Of a stretch of 64,000 bases of DNA, positions 27,501-39,500 are shown one piece after another. The notes under the pieces were generated by a model that was given only the letters and a program-made list of their open reading frames with translations, did no database searches and had not been told where the DNA came from. How positions within the stretch are numbered: the stretch's first letter is position 1; every line of letters starts with the position of its first letter. The stretch comes from CAYGFH01 sp964430295 (GTDB taxonomy: Bacteria; Patescibacteriota; Microgenomatia; UBA10105; UBA927), in contig CAYSEV010000001.1 of NCBI GenBank assembly GCA_964430295.1, positions 26,685 through 90,684 on the forward strand, read 5' to 3'. The position numbers and the translations under genes are program-made.

Positions 27501-30500
27501 AAATTTTGTGACGAACACAAATCCAAAATCTTCGACAGAAAGAGTTGCAGTAAAGTATCTAACAGGAGGCATAAAAGAAGCTCTTGCATATATGCAGGAA
27601 TATGATTCTACAGTTCAATTATCTGATTTTGAGGAAGTAAATTGGGATGCATCGTTATTTCCTTTTATGGATAGAACAAATATTGCTCCTGATAGTGCCA
27701 AAATACGTTCAAAACGTGGGGTTGAAATAGCAGAAGATATTGTAAAGAAACTCGAAAATCCTCCGATTCCGACGGCAATAGAATTTGCAAAGGATAAACT
27801 CATGGAATTGCAGCCGGAAAAGGCATCTTCAGTTGATAGGGCACTGAAAGATATTGCAGTTGATATGAATGCTGTAGATGGTGATCAGGCAGTAAAGCAA
27901 AATGCAATTTATCGGAAATTCTTTGGGGATCCAATTTGGCAAAATTATGGTTTGGCAAAAGGGTATTTTGAACTTCATGTGGCAGCTCCTAAAAAATATC
28001 CACTCGAACTGAAAGCAAACTCAGACGAGTTAACTGACGAAAGTCTGAAAGCCATTCATGAATGGTACGAATCTCAGCAAACACCTGATGAAGCCCATCA
28101 AGAAAGGCTTAACCGTGGTGGTGCGCTCAATATGGTGCAAAAAATAAAAACACTTCTTGCAAAACTTGGTATAAAACTTCCTCTCGCAGAAACAGATCCG
28201 ATTCACAATTCCGTTGTTGTATTTTCCGATGATCAGTTCAAGCTACTATATCCGGATAAAGAAGACGCAAATATTTTGGCATTTTATGACGAACGTCTCG
28301 GATTATATGTCATACGGTCTTCTGCAAACCTCACCTCAAATCAGAAAACTGAATTGGAAGAAATTAAATTCATGATAGCAGCCCACGAAGCCGGTCACGA
28401 TATGGTTCGGTACATCGGTCCATTTATGACGCATGAATGGAACGAGGGCATGGCAACGATGTTTATGATTGCACTTCTGGTAAAGCAAAATGGGATAAGT
28501 TGGACAGAGGCGAGGGCTAAAGTGGTTGCATTTGTATCTCCTGAATATGTGAAGCATCTGGAAATGGTGGAGCAGAGTCAGTTTGGTTCTGTTTTGATCG
28601 AACGGGCTTTTGAGAAAGGATTTACATCAGAAACAGTTGCAGATGTATTTCTGACATTCTATAAAAAACTCCCAAATAAAGAAAAAATGTTAGCAGGTGC
28701 CACCTACGCAGATTCCACAAATGCGTTTACCACTGCTGTTACAAGTACTGCACAACAATTTGGAATTATTACCCCTGACCAAAAGGTCGAACTGTGGCCA
28801 AAGCTTTATACATTTTTTGTTGACAATACTGTCGCAAAAGACTTGGATCCTGATACAGAAGTCAAATTTGATCCGACAACACGATCAATAGGGAAAAAAC
28901 GGGTCACATTACCAATCTTATCTTCAATTCCTTCGTCAGAATTATTTGGCACGATTGCAGGGTTAGATAGAAAAGGGTATGCGCTGCCAAAAGCAGATTT
29001 TGACTCATTGGATATTGAAGCACCAGGATATGTCCTGGCTGTGCAAAATGATTCTGAAGCAAAAGAATATTTGGAAAGGCTGTATAGAACATATCCGGGC
29101 GCAGCAACAAAACCAATTTTTATTTTAGTGGCCACATCACGAAGGACAGCAGTATCAGGAAACGTATTGTTAACATCAAATGGAAGTGACTTGCTGCGGG
29201 CGTTGGATACAATATTTCAGTCATCAGGGCCTCTTCACGAGCTTCGGACGCAAGCAAAAAAAACAGAAGTAACGGAAATACGTCCAGGCGTCTATCAATT
29301 TGGATCAGCACTATTCTTTGTAGATAAAACAACGGGTGCTATGGCAATGGATTATGCTCCTGATACATCGTTGGCAAGTGTGCAAATAGATGGTCGTTCC
29401 CTTGCGCAAACAGCATATGTGTTTAATAACACACAGATTGGAATATCTGGAGTGGCGTATACAGTGACCACTCAGGGAAACGCAGTCATACTTATAAAAG
29501 AGAACGGTGAGTCTGTACAATTACCGATTGCTGCAAAGTCTCTTCGTGAATTTCCCAAAAATCCGGGACAGTCACCATTACCTGCGCCGGTTCTTCCTGC
29601 CACACAAAAACAAGCCGCTCAACCAGTTGTATCTGTGAAACAACCTGAGGCAGTATTGAAAAATCCAGTGAGCACGTCAGACGAAGCAAATGTGCTCACT
29701 ATGAAAACGAAAGACGGCGTTATAAAGGTACGACGGGCCGAACTGGTAGATGGCAAGCTGATAGGGCATGGAGCCATTATCTATGATGATCCTGCAAAAC
29801 AAATAGAATATGGAGCAACAGAAATGCCAATCCGCATCATGTTTAATACAACAGATGAAAACCTCTCAGGTCTTACACAAGAGACCTTAATGAGGGAATT
29901 AGAGCGAAGATATGTGTATGCAAACGATGTGCTTATCGCATGGCATGGATATTTAGAGACAGGAGAACAGTTTGAGCCTGCCGGGAATACGGTACTTGAA
30001 CCATGGGATAAAAATGGTAAGCGGCAGATGATGATAGCTCTGTCACATTCCGGAACCGAAGGCACATATGTAGAGAATCCTGACTACACGGCAAAAAATC
30101 TAATAGCGCAGGTGGAGGCTGCAGTTGAATTAGTATCTGAACAAATTAATTATACAGATGAAGATGTTCATATTACCTTAATGGGACATTCTTTGGGTGG
30201 TGCTATTGCATTCAAACTGGCGGAAAAGCATGGATTGGACACAACCGGGGTATGGGCAAAGGTGAAGTATATTATGCTTACCCCGTATGTTGGTGATCCG
30301 AATCAGCTGACGCTGTTAAATGAGTACTCACTCATTCCAGGGGTAAAATCGCTTGGAATTTTACGGATCATTAATAGCTGGTATTTGCCGTCTGCACTTC
30401 GTCGTGGACTTTTGGCATTTGCACATTTCGTCGGGTTTGATGAGGCACTCTTTAGCGCAATGATGAGTTTGGATTTGAAAAAGATGGATGACGCATCCGT

Positions 30501-33500
30501 TCGATTATCGAAAGATATAGCACTGAAAAATCTCTCTGACGCTCCCGTTGCTATTCGTATGACACAGTCTCTTCTGAATATAGGCATGGTAGAAAATAAC
30601 GCTCCACTTCAGGATCTGACACGAAAAAGCCGCATGGTTGTTTTTTACCCCGGCGTTGATGATACGCTCGATTCTGCAATTACAAGATCGTTTAACTTGA
30701 GCAGAGGGTTTTTCCAGGTAGGGTATGACCGGACGCATAATCCATCCACAGCCAGTTATAAATCACATATTTTTGAAGTAGTCCAAGGTTTATTTGAGGG
30801 TTTTGATATTCAAAAAACCCGTCCGGGTGTGTTTGCACAGATAGATCGCCGGTCACATAATTTTTATAAGGTTGTGTGGGATGGGTTAAAAATGAAGTTT
30901 AGCAAACTAAGTAGTACTGATCCCTGCACTCCTACCATTTCAGTTCAAATATTTGGTCGCGTATATGCAGCAGGGGAAAACTGTGTAATCTTTTACAGCA
31001 ATAGTGAGGTTGAAACACGTACAGAAAACGGACAATCTACTGGCATAAAACGAAATATTCCACAGTCTGGCACGTTCAGAGTGGTGACACAAGAACAACT
31101 TACTGATGAAGTATTAAATCCTCAGACTACAGATTTCAAGTTTAACGGTAAGATATCGTTTACCAACTCTCTCGACGGACAGACTCAGAATAGGTATCTC
31201 GTTGTGTTCCCGTCAGATAATACCCCTGCATTTATCATCCGTATTCCTGATATCCATACACAGTCAGGTACACAATCAGGAAAAGTTGTATCTATAGATA
31301 CTCATACAAATGTACGATTAGATGGAAAGACATGGAAACTATCGTATAGTGCTGCAGACACATCTGCTAAATTGAATGGTATATCACTCGGTCAAGGCGA
31401 TATTTCGCTTGAAAAAGGATCACGCAATACGCTGTATGTTGCTCCAAATTATGTACTCCTTATTGATATAGATCCTAATTCAAATGAACTTACCTATCAA
31501 AAATTGCCCTCAGACGATCCACGCGTTGTATTTGAATCACTGGAAATCGAATCACTTCCTGAAAGCATTTCACCGCAAGTTCGCGAAAGAAGAGACGCCG
31601 CATACAAGGGAGATCTTGCGCGAAGTATTTTGAATAATGTGGATGAAGCACAGGATGCGAGAATGATAGAGTTCCGTGATGGCAGCAGGGCATTTCCCAA
31701 AACGCCTCCGCATCCTGCATATTCGGGGGAAACCTCTTCGTGGAAATATCATTCAGAATACGCGCAAAAAGAATTATGGAATTCGTACTACACCTCGCTT
31801 GTTGCAGCACTTGCGTCAGGTAAATCAAAAGAAGATATAAAAGGAGAAGTGAATAAATTACTTGCTCAATTTAGGAATACTGCAAATCTGGAACTATTCA
31901 AAGAAAAACAAGCGTTTTCGGATGGACTTGTGCGCCAACTGGAAGCTCAGCCTGCAGAGGAGTTTTTACCATTGACCCTCGGATCTGCATTTCGTGAAAT
32001 TTTGAATCGTTATCCTCTATTGAAAACCATCATAACACCGGATCAGTTAGCTGCACTCAAACGAGTTCTGATCGAGGAAGTGAAAAATGCATATATGTTA
32101 TTTGCAGCATCAGGCTCAAATGCCATTTTGGAAGCACGAGGATACTTTTTCCCCAACCCTGTAAAGTCGGTTACTACCAATGAAAACGGATCGCTTGTCA
32201 TAGATACACTAAAAAAGGATGAGGCAAACACTATTATAGAAATTCGAAATAAAGACGGCACCTATAAGAAAAATCCGGTTATACTTGCGGCATATATAAA
32301 GGCCATAGAAGAAGGAGCACAGTACATATCTTTCACTCTTGCAAGCAAGACAGATGAAGGATTTAATGAGATTCTCCCTGATTTAGCTGAATACGTCTAC
32401 GAACACAATAGAAATCCGAAGTACAAATCCTCACCGGTAGTACTTATGGTAGATGCTGTCCAGTTATTTGGACGAGCTCCAGAGTCTGAAGTGTTTCAGT
32501 GGCTGCTGGTGGAGGGGATATCAGGAGTCATCCATACGGGATCAAAAGCAGCAGCAGGTCCTGCACACGCAGGAATCACACATATATCTACCTACGGCAA
32601 AACAGTGACAGGCACAGTTTCAACAGTAGATCAGTCTATTGCAAATATGACGACGCCTGCTATTGTACGGGCGATCGGAAATTTGAAGGCTATACGTGGC
32701 ATGTGGGATTTGGGACCGGCATTTCAGCTATACAGCCCGATTGCCGTAGCACTTCAGCGAGTGTATGATCGGTTTTTTACACGAATCGGACTGGTGCCGA
32801 TAGGGGATGAGGAAGGTTTTCAGCGGAAAAATACATTCGGATCGATTCGAACGTATCGCCTTATGATGGGGTGGGATGGAAAAACAATTGTAGATGCAAA
32901 AAAGCTACTTGCAACATGGTCTCCTGTCTGGCTCATGGGTGGAGTTCTTGAAGAAACTCCTCTGGCAGGACCACTGCTTCGAAATGGAATTCCAATCGGT
33001 GTTATGAAGTGGCTAAAAGAAACGGTAATCACACCGGAAGATCTGAAGGATCCACATATGTCTGCTGAAAAGGCGGCAAATGCTGTGGATGATGCGCTGC
33101 GACAGGTAGAAGGTCGTATGCAAGATGATTTGATACGACTAGCTGAGGAAAACGGCGTATATTTGCGAATTGCGGATGAAATTGCGCCCGTAGATCAAAC
33201 TGAAGCAGCTGCGCAAGCGGCGCTTATTGCACTGGTCAATACAGCAGCAAAGCGAACAGGGGTGCAAGATGAAGGAGAATCCTGTGATCCAACGCAAGTG
33301 GGCATTCACATATTGCCAAGAGTATATGCCGCAGGATGCAAAACGGGTATGACCCGTAAACTCTACAACCAGCTTATTACCGGAGCAAAACTGCTGGGCA
33401 CGAGAATGAACAGAATAGTGTGGGGGAGATTGTTTGGAAAAAAGAATGTTTTTGGCCAATTCAAACAAAATCAAGTTCAAAATATAACTTCCCGTTCACG

Positions 33501-36500
33501 TTTATTTGTGTATAGTAATGAACAAATGAATATATCAAAATATTTCTCCACAGAGCAATTATCTGATTTTGATTCGATTATTAATAAAATACTTGATAAT
33601 TATAATAAAACTGGATCATATGATATTAGGCATTCATCACAACAAAAAGATGTAATCAATATAAATGACGATCTTACTGCGGAAGAAAAATACGGAAGAA
33701 TGTTTGATTGGACAAAATCTTTTTTTATTCTGAAAGCACTCCAGAAATATACAAAGCTATATCCTTTTTATCTTATTGGTCACTCTATTATAGTAGCAAA
33801 TGCTGCGCTATTTTCTGGGACTGACTTTGGTACATTTTTATATCAAAAGGCATTGCCATGGATGTATGCCACTGTCAGTTCTGATATCAAGCACACAGCA
33901 ATTTTGATGATGATTTCTTATATAAATAATTTATCAATAGCAGGAGAAATCGCTGACATGTCAGTATCTGAGTTATCTGAATTTAATAGAGAAGTTGTTA
34001 ATACGTTCATTAAGGCATTTGATAGGAATTTTCAATTAGCATATTCAAACGCAAGTACAGGGTTAGACTCTGATGAGTTAAGATCCGATGCTGAGAAGAA
34101 AATACTACAGGCAATAACTATAAATTCATATTTTCCAATATTGCCTCTCCCCAGATTCTTAACAGGGATGATAAATCAAAACGGCTTTATGGGACATGGC
34201 ACAGGAGTAGCGTTTTTATCAAAAGCGTTAATAGTTGAAAATAGAAAACAAGCTATAAGTACATCAGTTCATGAAATGAATCATATGCAAGTCGATACGC
34301 AAATAAATACACCGGAATTAAATTATTATTCGCACCTTCCATATGGTTTATCAATGACCTTAGATGAATCGATTACACGACTGAATCAACTGGAATCAAT
34401 TGATGCATACAACGAAAGTTATTATGATATTGGTGTAATTAAGCTACTTACTGTGTTAAAGCCGTTTTTAGTAGAAAAAGTTGGGCAGAATACTGCTGAC
34501 CAAGTATTTGCACAGATTAAGTTAGGTGATTTTTCGACCATTGTTAGTATCTTTGGGGGATGGGACGCTTTTAGAGCGTACTTACAGGACCCAACAATGT
34601 TTGGATCGTATTATAAAATTGATGAAATTCAATATAGAGATAATTCATCTGATGTATGGAAAAAAGTTAATTTCGAAAACGATCGGGAAATATTTTTATC
34701 TCAATCTGCCGAATTATTACTCCCGAACGGTATTGTTGTACCAATGCAAAAGTCAATAATATCAGGAGTGAAAAAGAAGACCAATAAACAAATAGTAGAC
34801 TCAAAATCTCGTATTTTATACACATATGATAATGCAGATATTGCCGAAGAAATTGAACTTAAAGATGATAAATATATCCTTTTAAAGGAATATGTAAGTA
34901 TAGGAATAAATATTACTGACTTCTCTTCAAGACTTATTGTCGGTGCGAGGAAAAGCAAAGAAATACTCGCAATGCAATCAGAATATGCAGATCTATTACA
35001 TTCATTATTTGTTGAACCTGACGATGTCGTGTCATCCATACATGCTAATGTCAATCCAATAGCAAAAACTATATATATGAGATCAGCGCACATAGATGCA
35101 ACATGCATCCTTGGTCAGCGCCTCATTCCCCAGGTTTTTGCAGAATCAATTGGAACGGTTCAGACCAGTTACTGTGAATTCGCAGGCCGTGAGGGCTTGT
35201 TATATTCCCCAAATGCCGTTCTTCGGGCGATGATAGGCAATGCGAATGGTCAGGTGACGCGTTTGACTGCCATTGCCAAAAGTTTGGCAGTAAATGCGGA
35301 TAATCCTGAATTATCTCCGACGGAACGGCGTATGTGGCATTTTCTGGGGCAAATCATCGGTGGTGATCTGTTTACGTATATGGAAAAACTTCAACAGACC
35401 ACCGCAAAAAAAATACGCATATCTGATGCTCAAATGGAAGATTTATATGCGACATACATTGCCCTCTACCCCCATGTACGGGAAGCTATTGCCCGGAAAA
35501 ACGAACAGGGTACAGTGACGGCCACATATGATCCTGAAGTCGTATACGCTGTATTGAAAAACACACCGGTAGAAATCCGTGAACTTGCGGTGCGCGCCGT
35601 TTCCTTTATGATGCAAACAGCACAACATGATGATGCAGGGAACATCATGTCCATGCCTATGGATATCGATTCTGTAGAGGGAAGGCGACATCTACATGAT
35701 GCATTGGCCTATTATAACGATCAATTCTTTGCATGGTTGAGTCTGGCCTCTCCTGACGGGTATCAACAGTATCAGGAACGGTTATCCGGCAGAGCTCCTA
35801 ATGCTCTCCGTCGTGATGTGTCCGATGTGAGCTCACTTGAACTTATATTCCCAACCATACAAACGTCTGCATCCAGCGCATTTCCATTCTCCACACAGGT
35901 TGTAGGAAGTACTCCATCAAAAGAAACTATGAAGAGCCTCTATACCGTTGTAAATGGGGATACTGTTACAGCTTCCACTGAGACCATGAGTGTGATCCTT
36001 CGCGATCCGCAGGGGAGAACGGATCAATCAGAACGAATGTCAATCATGGCAGAGGAAATAGGCAAATATTTCCAAAAACATGAACTGATGCCGGAACATC
36101 TTATGGACGTATGGCCACAGGATGCGCTCAGATTTTTCCTTCGTGAACAACTGCAACTGATGGGAATAAAGAAAGAAACAGTTGAACTCACATTCGTGTT
36201 CAGAATAAAAGATGTAAATGGACAATGGATTGGTGTAGCGCTCACAAATACGGATGAACCGCTTGTGATAAACAAAGAGGGAAGTAAGGCTGTCCGCGCA
36301 TCCGATCCTGCAGAACTTGGCACAGTTGCGCTGGCACAGGTGGTGGACAAATTCAAAAGTGAATGGAATGTTTATTTCTATCCAATTCCTAAAACGGGGA
36401 ATCAATACGTGATGACTAGAAAGAATATAAAAAGTATTCAGAATGAGCTATTAAGCACAATGGCATTAGATGTTCCTGTCTCTGCATATGGAGAAAAACT

Positions 36501-39500
36501 GACAGAAATATTGCAAAGGGACACAAAGCAAACTCCTTTTGTTATAACGTCACTAACTTGGACTTCGGATAAGACCGAGTATAAAAAAACTGACTCAGAT
36601 TTCAAGATTAAAACAATAGGAAAACCAAATGATGCAAAGAAATCAGACATTGTATTGCCTGAAATCGGTCCTATAGGAGAGGGTCATGCAAGCACTCGAT
36701 ACTCTACATCTATGCGAACGCTTGAAATAAAACCGGAAGAAAAAGCATTTGCTATATGGATAAAGAAAAAAGGTGAACGGCTAGCTATCAAATATACCGC
36801 GCCAAATGCATACAGATCTTTAGCAACAGGTGATGAAGTGACGTTTTCATACGCATCCGCAGAGAGTGCATCAGAAGGTGTTACCTATGTTGTTGCTAAA
36901 CTCGCTGACGGCAATTTTGCATTTGTTTTGAGCTCTAATCACGAAGTGCTATACGGATTACCATTTATAGCACCGGAAAATGAACCTGTCTTTGTTCAGC
37001 AAAAAGCGAATCGTGTGCAGGGGAATACCGGCTGTGGAACGGCATATGATTCGTTTCTCACAGTCTTTGCCGAGGAACCTGCAGAGCCTGTCGTTTGTTA
37101 TCCTGTCAGAGCAGGTTCGCTACTTCAGTTAACTAACGGTAAAAATATCCGCATCCCAAAATGGGGGATATATGTGCAAAATGGCTTGCATATCTTTAGT
37201 CCTAAGACAGTCATGCAAGTGCCTAAAAACGGTTCGATAACAATTATAGGATTATGGGTATGGAGAACGATACAGGGAACAGAGATAACAAATACAACTC
37301 GTTCCATAACCGTACTTCCCACATCATCTGGTGACATATCTTTACGTGCTTCTGCTTCACCTGGTGATTTTGTGAATAGTACTGCACATGAAGAACATAC
37401 ACGTCGCTATTACAAACAGGCAGTTATGGAACATGCTGCCCCTGATATTTCATTGGCTGCAGCGAAATCAATATTTTCAAGACTTTATAGAACGAATGCT
37501 CCAAATCGTGATGAAGCAAACAGATTATATATACAGGCATGGATTATTATGCATACACTTGTTGCAAATGGTCATCTTCGTGCAGAGCAAATTCCTACAC
37601 TATATGCAGTTCGGGTAAAGGGAGAACTGCGCTATGTATTTTCCTTCGCGCAAACATTTATTACGCATAACCATACAATAACAAATGCGGATGGATTAAC
37701 AGTACATACAGGATCAGCGCCTGCAGAAACGATTTTGACATATATGCAACAAGCGGATCCGACGCTTTCTCAGTCAGATATATCTGAAGTAGTGTGGAAT
37801 GCCTCTTCATACCCATTTATGCCTATTGGTACTGAAATTGAGTCAGAATTATTAGAAAAAGATATTACTGTTGATACTCATGCTATTGCTCAGCTTGTTA
37901 CTCCGGAAAAAATTACTCTACTGCGGCAATTTCCGAATGGTTCAGGGACCGGTTTTGGTGTCAGTCAGATAGTCGCATCCGATCAGTTTGCTCTTTTAAC
38001 CGCTGGTGTAAATGCAGAAGAGGTCGAGAGAATGTCCGGTATGATTCGTCAAATCATTACTGAAACTCTTGATTTGATGAGTGGTGATCCACCAATTGTA
38101 AAAATCAGAAATAAGATAGATGCGATTCGTTCAGAAAATTTTGATGAATTAATAAGAAATAACAGTGCATTACAACAGTCAGTATTGGAAAAGTCCAACT
38201 CACTCTTTGGTAAAGGCGTCCAGTATGTGAAAATTTGGCTTAATGCCTTCGGTCTCTATGTGGATTATGATACTGCCTTCAAGGCAATTCGTGAAAAGGT
38301 AAATACAGATGTAGTAGCCTTTGCAAGCTACATGAGTTTATATGAATCGGACAGATCCACATTCTCAGAACTGGATCAATTTGACGCTACTCGATATTTC
38401 CTTGATATGTTACAGGAAAGATACAACGTACAGCTGGCGCACTACAAAGGGGGGCTGTTTTTCAGACCTCTTGCATCTGGACATAAAAAAGATCCCGGAG
38501 GTCCACTAGATTACGTTATCGATGCTGCTTTTGCGCAAAGTGCAAACCAGAATATTACATTCCTTAATCCGATTATCAAACAGTGGAAAGAACGCCATGT
38601 GTACGTTCTACAGCCATGGTATCTGAATTACCTACAGCCTGACATGAAGTATACGTCGTATACAGACCTTGGTATCACAGAAGAAGATATTCCGCTGGTA
38701 AACCTCTCAAGCCGCCCACAGGAAGATCAGCATATGTTGGCTAATCTCACAGGATTATTTCAGAAATATCTGAGAGCACCACTGGTAACGGATACGTTTA
38801 CAGATCATGTCTCACAGAGAAGACCATGGCTTTCAGCATTGAGATCAAGGATTACTCAGGAAAGAACCCAAAGTGATGCCACTGATTTTATCCGATGGAT
38901 ATCTACAAATAAGCTTTCCGGTGGGGAGATATCTCAAATGACAAGTCATGTCCTTACACTTCAGGCATTGGGAATATTTTCATTTTCTTCCGAACTTCTT
39001 GAGCAAGCAAACACGTTACAATCATATTTCCTTAACAATAGTGAACGGTATGATTCACTTACAAATGAGGAAAAACTTACTGTTGTGCAGGATGCAATTT
39101 CATTTGCTAAGAATGGTCTTAAAGAATTAGCATCCGCATCAGTTCTTGAATCTACTAATTTACCAAAAGAAGAACCTTCTGAAGTGCACTCAAAAGAATT
39201 AAAACAGGAAGAAAAAAAAGTATCAACCGAGAATTCCGGATGTGATATAACCATTTCCTTATTTCATCAAGTGTTTGCTCAGGAGCCTGCAGTACTTGTT
39301 AATTGTTATCCCATTGGAGCAGGTTCGCTACTTCAGTTAACTAATGGGGACACCATACGTATACCAACGTGGGGAATATACGTTCAGAACCGCAAATTAC
39401 ATTTTTTTGGTCCTGATACGATACTGGAGGTTTCTCAGAATGGCAATATCACAATACTTGGACCGTGGTTGTTTCGCACAATACACGGAGGAGACATTTC

